From Bacteroidales bacterium (GTDB lineage Bacteria > Bacteroidota > Bacteroidia > Bacteroidales > SM23-62): 10,441 bases of DNA. Below the pieces are notes generated by a model that searched no databases, was not told where the DNA came from, and saw only the letters and a list, made by a program, of their open reading frames with translations. How positions within the stretch are numbered: the stretch's first letter is position 1; every line of letters begins with the position of its first letter. The DNA lies in NCBI GenBank assembly GCA_016783865.1, contig JADHVS010000160.1:1-10441 (forward strand), written 5' to 3'. Below, piece after piece: positions 1 to 7,767 of the stretch. The position numbers and the translations under genes are program-made.

Positions 1-6
1 GAATAA

Positions 7-75
7 GTCATCCTGAGCTCGTTTCAGGATCTGTAATATATAGATAATCAGATCCCGAATCAAGTTCGGGATGAC
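7..75. repeat. REP-like pair of inverted 25-bp palindromic units
   Basis: Two 25-nt units, 7-31 and 51-75, lie in opposite orientation around a 19-nt AT-rich spacer. The reverse complement of the second matches the first at 20 of 25 positions. Each unit is also a hairpin by itself: 10-16 pairs with 24-30 (7 bp), and 52-59 pairs with 65-72 (8 bp, loop TCAAG). Differences between the units fall largely in ways that keep each stem paired, for example CCTGA/TCAGG against CCCGA/TTCGGG. The pair begins a few bases after the stop codon of the phosphoesterase gene, so it could also act as a 3' stabilising or terminating structure, although no T-run follows. The form resembles interspersed REP/BIME elements; copy number elsewhere cannot be seen from this window. 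Confidence 0.75.
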
Positions 76-82
76 TCAGCTT

Positions 83-2788
83 TTAGAATTCAACAACGAT
101 TTCTTCCTGATCCTGAGCCGGGGAGGATGATATTCCGTTAATCTCCTTCATAGCCGGAGTACCAGGTTCACCTATCTTTACTGTATACCTTCCTGGTTTG
201 AATACCTTAGGCTGATAAGAATAATCCCGGATTCTAAGGGTATAAATAATCTCCCGTGTAGATTCATCAATGACCTGTACAACAGGGGGATAATCCAGTC
301 CTGAAGTCCTGATAACCGGTAACCAGGCTTTCGCTTCCCGCTTATAGTTGTCTTGCATTGAAATGGTCATTGGCCAGCCCGGGTATTGTTCAGCTTCAAA
401 TGATTCAGGATCAGAGTGTCTTGGCCAGCATTCGATGGTTATCAGCTGTGCTTTCTTATTGAATTTTACTATCCCGTATCCGGGAGCGCGATCATGCAGG
501 AGTGTAGGCTCAATACCTGATATGTAAGGATTGGATACAGCCCATACGGTAACCCTGTTTCCCAGTCCATCAAAGTATCTTCCAGTATACAGGGGCAATC
601 CTTCCTGGTGATTTTCTCCAGGTTCGGGAGGGAACCACCTGCGGGGCCAGAGGTTTGCTATGGAGGGTACGCATAAGGAATATCCTGCATCTTCCCATTC
701 ATCTACCCCATGATGAATAATGCTTCCCAGGTGCTGGTCGCCGCCGATCATAAAGGCAAATCCTTTACGGATCACCTTAAGGGCTTTGTTTCTGCCTGTT
801 TGTGGCCAGCCATTGGAATCCATGTCCTTGGCTTTTCGATAATCTTTAGGAATGACCCCCCAGGGAAGTGGAGGAAGCCTTGGTGTTCCATTATCTATCT
901 TAAAAGTATCCGGGAAGGAGGATAAATTAGCAAAAATGGTCTGGGAAATAGCTACCTTCATGTCCACATTCCTCCAGTCTGCGGACCAGTCATCAAGAAA
1001 TCTCAATTGCCTGTCACCCAGTAATTTAGCTTCTGGATTATCAAGCCTTCTGCCGTCAATTCCTTCAATCAAAGAAAATCCGTTCACCACCTTCTTTCCT
1101 GGTAACGCCACAGAAGGGGCTGATTTAAATTTCCGGTCTTCGAGCACTGCAAAACTGATCCGTCCATAGTTCAGGTTGCAATAATATACACCAATGTTCT
1201 GCTTTACCGGGGTTGGATCATAAGGATCTGGCAGGTTGCTGGTCTGTGTTCTCTCTATCATATTAACCAGTTCAGGAGAGAGTTTATAACCTCCCTGGTC
1301 CTGCTGCCAGTGACCTTCAAAACCTTTGTAATGATCCGGAAATTCTCCGGGTGCCGGCCATGGTTTAGCTTTTGCCCCGCCATCTCCCCAAATGTTGCCG
1401 TGATAAACATCGTGGTCATCGGGAATAACCACAGCGGGAATATTCTTTGTCAGCGCACTATGAGCCCAGCAGAACATATACCATTTGTAAAGGTAATCCA
1501 GGTGTGTGTTTTGTGGTGAGCTGAAATCAGGAGGCGTAGGGCGCCCTTCATATACATTATCTCCGGTATATACCAACAGGTCGGGATGATGTTTAGCCAC
1601 ATAACTGGTCAGGTCTTCATGAGGAAACCAGAGGTAGTTCTTAAAATCGAACAGGCCATCGCCCATGTGGCCGCTGTTGCTGTTTCCTGTAAAGGCGGCA
1701 ACCACGATCTCCTCCTTTTCTATCGGATCATTGACAATAAGACCGTAATAGTAAAAATCCTCTAAAGATCCCTTATTGTTGATTACCTGATACTTTACCC
1801 GGTAATCATGAGATACCTCTGAATCCCATGGATCAATTCTGAAATGAGCAGTAAATCCTGGTTCGATGATCTGCGATGTCCCTGCTACGGTCCATTTCCC
1901 GGATTCCTTATCCATAATCTCCAGATAGGTTTCACGCTGATCGGCCTGACTGATGGGAGGGAATTGTGCAGTTAATTTCATAATATCGTCGCTGATGGTA
2001 TATAAAACCCCCATCACAGGTCCAAATTTTTGATCCGGAATGGTTTTGATCTTTGATCCTTTGATGTTCCATCCGGTATACCAGAATGAGTGTCCATTTT
2101 TGTTTGCACCACCATTAGCAACCAGTGCTATATTGCCGGTTAGTATTTCCGGATCCGCAATTTCCATTTCTGCTGAATAAGATTGCTCTTTCTGTCCGGT
2201 CAGGAATGCTGATACGATCAGATGGTAATGATCGCCTTTAGGGGTCAATTCGAGCTGAATTTCCACCGATTGATCATTCCGAATGGGGACGGGCTGTCCT
2301 GATACCAGAAGAGGCTCAATCGGATCACCAGTGGCATTATCGATAAAAATAAAATGACCTTTACCATTCAATGCAGCGATGAGTCCTCCGCTATTACCGT
2401 GATTTCTATGAATAATGGAACGTCTCCGGTAGTCCATTGACAGATCACCAGCTCCGATTAAAAAACCGGTCCAGTCTTTTTCTGAAAGAATATTTGAACC
2501 TGGGATCTTGCCAAATGTTATATTCATTTCCAGATCTCCCGGTTTATCCACCAGGCACTGATCAATTAAATGCACTGTTCTTAATGGTTCTTTGCCATTG
2601 ATACATTCCAGCCTGCCATTATGTATCTGCCAGTCTTGCAGTCTGTTCGCCCAATATTCTGGTCCGATCCAATACCTGTCGGGTTGTTTGTCCCAATAAC
2701 TGGAGAATTGCTCCGTGTGGGTTACAATATCACATGAGATTGCCGTAAATAGAAAGAGGCTGGCTATTAAGAAATGTGCATGTTTCAT
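83..2788 (-). CDS. PhoD-like metallophosphoesterase lipoprotein
   Basis: Predicted 901-residue envelope phosphatase or phosphodiesterase. A lipoprotein signal peptide ends at AISC (Cys19). Residues about 25-245 look like a beta-rich, possibly lectin/LamG-like region that I do not firmly recognise. The PhoD-like catalytic region runs from about 360 to 790, with GDNVYE (409-414), PDDHDV (456-461), LEDRKF (549-554) and GGDQH (682-686), which match the family's metal-binding landmarks. A C-terminal segment (about 815-875) looks like a small beta domain. The family's usual SCQ motif, whose Cys binds iron in Bacillus PhoD as I recall, is here GNSNSG, so the Cys is absent. I chose ATG 2788 over the upstream ATG at 2809, which lies inside a 7-bp tandem array. 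From 2788 the protein starts MKHAHF, a normal signal peptide. It is the last gene of the sulfatase/fucosidase group. The substrate is unknown; a phosphorylated glycan or organic phosphoester is a guess. Confidence 0.82.
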   Translation of the reverse strand: MKHAHFLIASLFLFTAISCDIVTHTEQFSSYWDKQPDRYWIGPEYWANRLQDWQIHNGRLECINGKEPLRTVHLIDQCLVDKPGDLEMNITFGKIPGSNILSEKDWTGFLIGAGDLSMDYRRRSIIHRNHGNSGGLIAALNGKGHFIFIDNATGDPIEPLLVSGQPVPIRNDQSVEIQLELTPKGDHYHLIVSAFLTGQKEQSYSAEMEIADPEILTGNIALVANGGANKNGHSFWYTGWNIKGSKIKTIPDQKFGPVMGVLYTISDDIMKLTAQFPPISQADQRETYLEIMDKESGKWTVAGTSQIIEPGFTAHFRIDPWDSEVSHDYRVKYQVINNKGSLEDFYYYGLIVNDPIEKEEIVVAAFTGNSNSGHMGDGLFDFKNYLWFPHEDLTSYVAKHHPDLLVYTGDNVYEGRPTPPDFSSPQNTHLDYLYKWYMFCWAHSALTKNIPAVVIPDDHDVYHGNIWGDGGAKAKPWPAPGEFPDHYKGFEGHWQQDQGGYKLSPELVNMIERTQTSNLPDPYDPTPVKQNIGVYYCNLNYGRISFAVLEDRKFKSAPSVALPGKKVVNGFSLIEGIDGRRLDNPEAKLLGDRQLRFLDDWSADWRNVDMKVAISQTIFANLSSFPDTFKIDNGTPRLPPLPWGVIPKDYRKAKDMDSNGWPQTGRNKALKVIRKGFAFMIGGDQHLGSIIHHGVDEWEDAGYSLCVPSIANLWPRRWFPPEPGENHQEGLPLYTGRYFDGLGNRVTVWAVSNPYISGIEPTLLHDRAPGYGIVKFNKKAQLITIECWPRHSDPESFEAEQYPGWPMTISMQDNYKREAKAWLPVIRTSGLDYPPVVQVIDESTREIIYTLRIRDYSYQPKVFKPGRYTVKIGEPGTPAMKEINGISSSPAQDQEEIVVEF

Positions 2789-2803
2789 ATCTGTGTTAAA
2801 TTG

Positions 2804-2831
2804 GTTCATGGTTCATCGTTCTTCGTTGGTG
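2804..2831. repeat. 7-bp tandem array (four GTTNNTN-type units)
   Basis: Read on the plus strand, four contiguous heptamers occur: GTTCATG, GTTCATC, GTTCTTC and GTTGGTG. The first overlaps the upstream in-frame ATG at 2807-2809, so that codon is probably repeat sequence and not the start of the phosphoesterase gene. The array sits in the 147-nt gap between the second sulfatase gene and the phosphoesterase gene. Confidence 0.75.
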
Positions 2832-2851
2832 TGGGTGTGGGGAGGGAAGCA

Positions 2852-2872
2852 GACAGTAGACAGTAGACAGTA
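2852..2872. repeat. 7-bp tandem array, three perfect GACAGTA units
   Basis: Three perfect contiguous copies of GACAGTA, with a partial fourth (G) after them and a partial unit before. The array is in the same gap as the GTTCATC and GTTCACC arrays but has an unrelated unit sequence of the same length. Confidence 0.85.
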
Positions 2873-2912
2873 GCAATTCTGACCATGCTCCCTCTCAAAT
2901 CTCATACCCTCT

Positions 2913-2940
2913 GTTCACCGTTCACCGATCCCCGTTCACC
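2913..2940. repeat. 7-bp tandem array (GTTCACC) overlapping a stop codon
   Basis: Four in-phase heptamers: GTTCACC, GTTCACC, GATCCCC and GTTCACC. The last unit overlaps the 3' end of the sulfatase gene. On the minus strand its CGGTGAA sequence supplies part of the final Arg codon and the whole TGA stop (2936-2938). Confidence 0.8.
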
Positions 2941-4555
2941 GATTTGCCCTTATTTCTATAACCTCTGGCCAAGGTGTAACTTCTGCTTTTCTGGCCATTT
3001 CATTATACAACTGGATCATTTCTTCGAGTAATTCCGGTTTTTCCTGGCTGAGGTCATGCATCTCAGATCTATCGGCTGCCAGATCATATAGCTCCCAGGG
3101 AGTTTCAACTTTCGGTTCATAATCATATCTTGAAACCATCTTCCAGTCTCCTTTCCTGATGGCCCGGTTGCCTTCATGTTCCCAAAACAGTATCCGGTCC
3201 CATTCGGTTTGCTCGTTAAGCAGAACAGGAACCAGGCTTTGTCCCATCATGGGTTTTATCTTGTTGCCATCGTATTCATCCGGATAATGACCATCAGCCA
3301 ACTCAACAAAGGTGGGCATGATATCAATTATATGAGCTGCTTTATATACCGTTCTTCCTCCTTCGATCATACCGGGTGCCCAGGCGATAAAAGGAGAGGA
3401 GATACCCCCTTCGTGAACCCAGTGCTTGAACCACCTGAAAGGTGTATTGCTCACATTGGCCCACTCATATTCATAGGCATCAAAGGAATCGGCGTTTCCT
3501 GTTATCCCTGTAGTATGCACATAGTTTCCGCGGTTCTTGATCCGCTCGTGACAACCACCGTTATCTGCAATAAATACTACCAGTGTATTTTCGTCGGCAC
3601 CTATTTGGGTTAGTTTTTCCAAAACCCTTCCTATATTCTGATCCAGCCTGTCGACCATGGCAGCGTATACCACCATCCTCAGGTCCCACATATCCTTCTC
3701 TTCCTCAGAAAGGCTGGTCCATTCAGGAATATTATCATGTCGATTGGAAAGTTCCCATTCAGGCAGGATCAATCCCGATCTGATCATTTTATTGTACCGG
3801 GTAATCCTCAGGCTGTCCCATCCCATCAAATATGAACCGCGATACTTTTCAATATCTTCCGGCCATGCATGCAACGGCCAGTGTGGGGCAGTGTAGGGGA
3901 GGTAAAGGAAAAACGGTTCCTCTTCTTTTTTCTGCTCCTCAAGGAACGTGAGCGCGTAATCGGTGAAAGCATCGGTCATATAAAAGCCAGAATCCGGGGG
4001 AAAGTAAGGTTGGTCATCCAACGCCATTCTCAGTGGTGCCTGATTAATCCGGTAGGGGTTCAGGTTGAAATAATTGCTGGCTCCGTCGATGAGTCCGAAG
4101 TACCTGTCAAATCCCCTCTTTACAGGCCATTGTTCCGGTTCGCCTCCCACATGCCATTTCCCGGCCATATAAGTATTGTATCCGTTCAGTTTCATCACTT
4201 CCCCGAGGGTTACACATTCCTTGTTCAAATATCCCTGGTATGCAGGGATTCCAAAATCACTCACCATATCTCCCACACCAGCCTGATGCTGATACAATCC
4301 GGTGAGCAGGGATGCCCTGGTGGGGCAGCACCTTCCGGCATTATAAAATTGAGTGATCCGTAATCCTTCTGCCGCCAGTTTGTCCAGGTTGGGTGTATTG
4401 ATCTCAGATCCAAAACAACCAAGATCAGAATAGCCCATGTCATCAGCCATAATCAGGATGATGTTTGGTCTTTCATCGGTATTTTTCTGGTCGTCAATAC
4501 ATGAAGTTTGTATTAGGGTAAGAGTTAGTAACAAGAAAATTAATGTTCTTAGCAT
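2936..4555 (-). CDS. S1-family sulfatase lipoprotein (arylsulfatase-like)
   Basis: Predicted 539-residue type I sulfatase that hydrolyses sulfate esters, probably on a glycan. A signal peptide ends at QTSC (Cys19), followed by IDDQ, an acidic pattern resembling the Bacteroidota surface-lipoprotein export signal, so surface exposure is possible. Catalytic landmarks are complete: Ca-binding ADD (Asp38, Asp39), CCPTR (76-80, with Cys76 the residue to be oxidised to formylglycine), GKWH (Lys133, His135), APHW (His225), ADNGG (Asp331, Asn332) and FKHW (Lys377). The CxPTR form and overall layout recall Pseudomonas arylsulfatase AtsA (SulfAtlas S1_4 type); that subfamily call is from memory. I chose ATG 4555. 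The longer reading frame opens with a TTG at 4588 that lies inside an 8-bp repeat array, whereas 4555 gives MLRTLIF followed by the hydrophobic signal. Maturation needs an anSME-type enzyme that is not encoded here. Confidence 0.93.
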   Translation of the reverse strand: MLRTLIFLLLTLTLIQTSCIDDQKNTDERPNIILIMADDMGYSDLGCFGSEINTPNLDKLAAEGLRITQFYNAGRCCPTRASLLTGLYQHQAGVGDMVSDFGIPAYQGYLNKECVTLGEVMKLNGYNTYMAGKWHVGGEPEQWPVKRGFDRYFGLIDGASNYFNLNPYRINQAPLRMALDDQPYFPPDSGFYMTDAFTDYALTFLEEQKKEEEPFFLYLPYTAPHWPLHAWPEDIEKYRGSYLMGWDSLRITRYNKMIRSGLILPEWELSNRHDNIPEWTSLSEEEKDMWDLRMVVYAAMVDRLDQNIGRVLEKLTQIGADENTLVVFIADNGGCHERIKNRGNYVHTTGITGNADSFDAYEYEWANVSNTPFRWFKHWVHEGGISSPFIAWAPGMIEGGRTVYKAAHIIDIMPTFVELADGHYPDEYDGNKIKPMMGQSLVPVLLNEQTEWDRILFWEHEGNRAIRKGDWKMVSRYDYEPKVETPWELYDLAADRSEMHDLSQEKPELLEEMIQLYNEMARKAEVTPWPEVIEIRANR

Positions 4556-4581
4556 GATTATTTGAATTAAATGATTTATTT

Positions 4582-4613
4582 CACTCAACCCCTCGGCCCC
4601 TCAAATCCTCAGA
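4582..4613. repeat. 8-bp tandem array (NNYGAGKG-type units)
   Basis: On the minus strand four contiguous octamers occur: TCTGAGGA, TTTGAGGG, GCCGAGGG and GTTGAGTG, all sharing GAG at positions 4-6. The array starts 7 nt after the fucosidase stop codon and fills about half of the 65-nt gap before the sulfatase start. The TTG at 4586-4588 that opens the longer sulfatase frame is part of the last unit. Confidence 0.7.
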
Positions 4614-4620
4614 CCCTTTC

Positions 4621-5997
4621 TTATTTATGATACAGGTCTAATTTTCCCTCCAATTCCAGGGCAATGACAGTGATGTATTCATCCAGCACATCTTCGGGTA
4701 CGTCAATGTAAAGAATTCCCGGGATATTGGACCAGGATGCCCCGCCGAACCTTTTGCAGGAAAGTGTTTGGCCGGAACCTACTACCCTGATGCTTTTTAT
4801 GTCATTTCTGATGCCTTTAACTGCGATGTATTCTTTTGGGATATCCAGTAAATAAAGATAAACAACATCATCTGTTTTATTCAGTGCAGTTGGACCGTAG
4901 AAATGTCCAAAGGGAAGTCCCCTTTTTGTCTGGTATACAGCCTCTTCATGCTTTTTTATCCATTTCCCCAGGTCCTGCAGTACCTCGACCTGTTCTTCGG
5001 GTATTGTTCCATCTTCTTTTGGTCCAATATCCAGGAGTAAGTTTCCTCCCATACCGATGCATTCTGCAAAGACCTGTATGATCTGCCTGGAGGATTTGAA
5101 ATTGGTATCGACGAAGCGAAATCCCCAAGAGTCATTGATGGTCATGCAGAGTTCCCATGGTCCGTCCACCGGCTCTACCGGCACACCCTGTTCAGGGGTG
5201 GCATAATCACCATAACCGTTCATTCTTGAATTCAATATGGCATCAGGCTGTTGGGATAGAATAAATTCCCTCAGCTCTTTCATCTTCCATTGATCACCCG
5301 TTCTTTCCCAATCACCGTCGAACCAGTAAAGGTCAGGGTGAAATAACTCCATGATCTCAGAGATCTGTCCCCGGTGAAATACGAGAAACCGTTCCCACGC
5401 TTCCTGATCTTCTTTCCCTTTCTCTGGAAAGGCAAATGGGTTTCTTTCGCGGTCATCCGGGAAATTGGGAGGTACGACTGAAGCGTAATCGGGATGGGAC
5501 CAGTCAAGGTGGGAAAAGTAGAGACCTGCTTTAAGACCTTCTTTTCTTAGGGCTTCGACATATGGTGTAAGCAGATCGCGTCCTGCCGGTGTTTTCTTCA
5601 CAACGTTCAGATCCGACATCCTTGTATCCCAGAGGGCCATACCATCATGATGTTTACTGGTAAGCACAGAATATTTTGCACCTGCTTCCCTGAATAACCG
5701 GGCCCATTCGCCGGGATCATACCTGCTGGCTGTGAAACCATCTGCCTGTTTCATATAATCTTCGTATGAGACTTCTTTATTAAAGAATGCCCAGGATTCA
5801 GATGTTCCCTCAACGGCGTAGATCCCCCAGTGGATAAATATTCCGAGTTTGGCGTCCGAAAACCACTGCATTTTTTCATCGATGGTTGTTTCTTGGGTGA
5901 TTTCACTTTTTTCAGGATCTTCTTCTTTGACAGCAGCTTCTTTACAGCTGCTAATTCCAATCATAAGAATTATGCATATAGCAAAAAATGTTTTCAT
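4621..5997 (-). CDS. GH29 alpha-L-fucosidase lipoprotein
   Basis: Predicted 458-residue retaining exo-alpha-L-fucosidase of glycoside hydrolase family 29. It removes terminal alpha-linked L-fucose from oligosaccharides. The lipoprotein signal ends at ISSC (Cys18). The catalytic (beta/alpha)8 barrel covers about 40-350, with the GH29 landmarks FIHWG (54-58), SKHHDG (114-119), YWFDGDW (224-230, Asp227 the expected nucleophile), TPEQ (267-270, Glu269 an acid/base candidate) and MTINDSWG (285-292). A short C-terminal beta-sandwich follows (about 365-450). Length and motifs are those of an intact enzyme. The Glu in TPEQ is suggestive of the broad-substrate GH29-A group, but this is tentative. It lies between two sulfatases in the same orientation, consistent with stepwise trimming of a sulfated fucosylated glycan. 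The start at 5997 is supported by the MKTFF signal peptide and the AT-rich leader. Confidence 0.95.
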   Translation of the reverse strand: MKTFFAICIILMIGISSCKEAAVKEEDPEKSEITQETTIDEKMQWFSDAKLGIFIHWGIYAVEGTSESWAFFNKEVSYEDYMKQADGFTASRYDPGEWARLFREAGAKYSVLTSKHHDGMALWDTRMSDLNVVKKTPAGRDLLTPYVEALRKEGLKAGLYFSHLDWSHPDYASVVPPNFPDDRERNPFAFPEKGKEDQEAWERFLVFHRGQISEIMELFHPDLYWFDGDWERTGDQWKMKELREFILSQQPDAILNSRMNGYGDYATPEQGVPVEPVDGPWELCMTINDSWGFRFVDTNFKSSRQIIQVFAECIGMGGNLLLDIGPKEDGTIPEEQVEVLQDLGKWIKKHEEAVYQTKRGLPFGHFYGPTALNKTDDVVYLYLLDIPKEYIAVKGIRNDIKSIRVVGSGQTLSCKRFGGASWSNIPGILYIDVPEDVLDEYITVIALELEGKLDLYHK

Positions 5998-6071
5998 TCG
6001 TTTAAATTTTTATAATTATTTGATAATAAACTAATTAAAAAATTGAGAACGAATGCAACCGCTTCGCTCTC

Positions 6072-6127
6072 GCATGAAAAATTTAATCATTCCCTTTTGT
6101 GAAGTAATTGATTAAATTTGTTCATGC
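6072..6127. repeat. Large imperfect palindrome between sulfatase and fucosidase genes
   Basis: The left arm 6072-6089 and right arm 6109-6127 are complementary over 18 bp with one bulged base (C on the minus strand at 6120). A 19-nt loop separates them. The rest of the 195-nt gap is AT-rich on the fucosidase side and holds a GC-rich patch (6059-6073) next to the left arm and a heptamer array (6152-6193) on the sulfatase side. The hairpin lies 65 nt after the sulfatase stop and 74 nt before the fucosidase start. It could be an mRNA-processing or attenuating structure, or the core of a small non-autonomous interspersed element. It lacks a T-run directly after the stem in the minus direction. 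No recognisable -33/-7 promoter pair was found in the gap. Confidence 0.7.
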
Positions 6128-6151
6128 TCGTTTCATAATAATATGTTTTAA

Positions 6152-6193
6152 TTGCTTCTAAAATCTCAAATCGTTATTCGGTGTTCGTTATTC
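6152..6193. repeat. 7-bp array, six GA-initial heptamers starting at a stop codon
   Basis: On the minus strand six contiguous heptamers each begin with GA: GAATAAC, GAACACC, GAATAAC, GATTTGA, GATTTTA and GAAGCAA. The first starts on the last base of the TAG stop of the upstream sulfatase gene. The first three units are clearly related; the later three keep only the period and the leading GA, so the far edge is uncertain. Confidence 0.6.
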
Positions 6194-7755
6194 TATTTTA
6201 TCTCATCCCAGGATTCCACCCCAACCTTTTCTTCCCACTGTTCATAAAGGATTGAAAGTTTTTCAACAATTTCCGGATACTGGTAACTCAGATCATTTAA
6301 TTCCGACCGGTCGGAATCCATATCATACAGTTCCCAGGTCCTTTTCTCATCCTGCATGACCAGTTTCCATTTTGCCCACCTCACAGCCTTGTTTCCCATA
6401 TGTTCCCAATAAATATACTCGTGGGGGATCCTCTTTTTGCCCTGCATTATTGGCAGGAGGCTTTTTCCCTCTACCGGGATCAATTTGTGGTCGTTGTAAA
6501 ATTCAGGATATTCCACACCGGCCAGTTCCAGGCAGGTTGGCATCAGGTCGATGATATGCCCGGTCTGGTTATCCAACCTGTGTTCGGGAATCAGTTTCTT
6601 GTTATGTATGATGAGGGGAGTCGAAATACCTCCTTCATGTACCCAGTGCTTATATAACCTGAAGGGTGTATTGGATACATTGGCCCATGGAGCATGGTAG
6701 GAGGACCAGCTGACACGGGATCCGATCTGGACCGATTCTGAATTATCTGCACCTTCTAATTGCTCACTTGATCCACCATTGTCTGACAGAAAGAAAATAA
6801 CCGTATTATCAAAGAGTCCCAATTCCTTAAGGGCATTGATCAACTGTCCAATGTTACGGTCCATGCACTCAACCTGGGCTGCATAAACTGCCATCCTCAG
6901 GTCGTATTCATCTTTTACTTCATCAGATAATTTATCCCAATCGAAAACCATCGTGTCTGATGGAGACAGTACTGATGAGGCATCCGGGATTGAAGCCTCA
7001 ATCGATGCTCCATAACGTTTGGCCCTGATATCTTTCCAATTTGCAAGGTATTTACCCCTGTACTTATCAATATCTTCGGGATGGGCCTGCAGCGGGAAAT
7101 GGGGTGCTATGTAAGGAAGATACAGGAAAAACGGATTGTCTGAATCCTTGACTTCATCAATAAATCGAATGGCATATTCTGTAAAGTTATCGGTGGAGTA
7201 AAAACCTGAATCGGCCGAAATGGTATCATTATCCAGCGCAAGAAAACGATTTTTTCGCCAGGGCCAGAAATACACTCCACCACCTGAGGGAAATCCATAA
7301 AACCTGTCGAACCCTCTTTGCAGGGGCCAGGCTTTAAAATGATCTCCCACATGCCATTTCCCGGAACAAAAAGTATGGTAACCGGCTCCCTTCAGTACCT
7401 CGGCAATGGTTACACAGCTGTCGTTCAGATATCCCTGGTAGGCCGGATATCCCTTATTCCCGTTCATGAATCCAATGCCTGCCTGGTGCTGGTAAAGACC
7501 GGTCAGGAGGGAGGCCCGGCTCGGACAGCACCTTCCCGAATTGTAAAATTGGGTCATGACCAATCCCTCAGAGGCAAGGTCGTCAATATTGGGTGTATTA
7601 ATCTCTGATCCAAAGAAACCAATATCGGAATATCCCATATCATCGGCAAACAGGATGACAATGTTGGGTTGATTTAACCGAATTTCCTTATTGCAGGAAA
7701 AAAGCCCCACGGTGAGCAGGAGTAAGGTGACAAGCGATTTTATCCTATGTGTCAT
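6193..7755 (-). CDS. S1-family sulfatase lipoprotein, paralogue of the neighbouring sulfatase
   Basis: Predicted 520-residue formylglycine sulfatase. A clear lipobox LFSC (Cys21) follows a hydrophobic signal peptide. Conserved residues include ADD (Asp38, Asp39), CCPSR (76-80, Cys76 modified), GKWH (Lys133, His135), APHF (His219), SDNGG (Asp325, Asn326) and YKHW (Lys369). Residues 31-138 align without gaps to the sulfatase at 2936-4555 with 76 of 108 identities, so the two arose by duplication or belong to one narrow subfamily. They differ in the middle (about 160-270 and 330-355), where substrate contacts are likely, which suggests different sulfate positions or sugars. The start is 12 nt after the nitroreductase stop, so the two are probably co-transcribed. 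The residues after Cys21 (NKEI) are a weaker match to a surface-export signal than in its paralogue, so a periplasmic location is possible. Confidence 0.94.
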   Translation of the reverse strand: MTHRIKSLVTLLLLTVGLFSCNKEIRLNQPNIVILFADDMGYSDIGFFGSEINTPNIDDLASEGLVMTQFYNSGRCCPSRASLLTGLYQHQAGIGFMNGNKGYPAYQGYLNDSCVTIAEVLKGAGYHTFCSGKWHVGDHFKAWPLQRGFDRFYGFPSGGGVYFWPWRKNRFLALDNDTISADSGFYSTDNFTEYAIRFIDEVKDSDNPFFLYLPYIAPHFPLQAHPEDIDKYRGKYLANWKDIRAKRYGASIEASIPDASSVLSPSDTMVFDWDKLSDEVKDEYDLRMAVYAAQVECMDRNIGQLINALKELGLFDNTVIFFLSDNGGSSEQLEGADNSESVQIGSRVSWSSYHAPWANVSNTPFRLYKHWVHEGGISTPLIIHNKKLIPEHRLDNQTGHIIDLMPTCLELAGVEYPEFYNDHKLIPVEGKSLLPIMQGKKRIPHEYIYWEHMGNKAVRWAKWKLVMQDEKRTWELYDMDSDRSELNDLSYQYPEIVEKLSILYEQWEEKVGVESWDEIK

Positions 7756-7767
7756 AAGAATTAAAAA

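Noticed and set aside
52..72. Hairpin as a classical intrinsic terminator of the phosphoesterase gene
   Set aside because: The stem is not followed by a T-run in the minus direction and belongs to a paired repeat, so it is listed as a repeat.
710..1519. Plus-strand open frames within the phosphoesterase gene
   Set aside because: They are antisense to a long gene with clear catalytic motifs; no domain features or convincing starts.
3176..4363. Plus-strand open frames of up to 164 codons opposite the sulfatase gene
   Set aside because: Antisense shadows of a conserved sulfatase; no recognisable protein features.
5998..6071. Promoter for the fucosidase gene
   Set aside because: The AT-rich leader contains only weak partial matches to TTG/TAnnTTTG; no supportable promoter.
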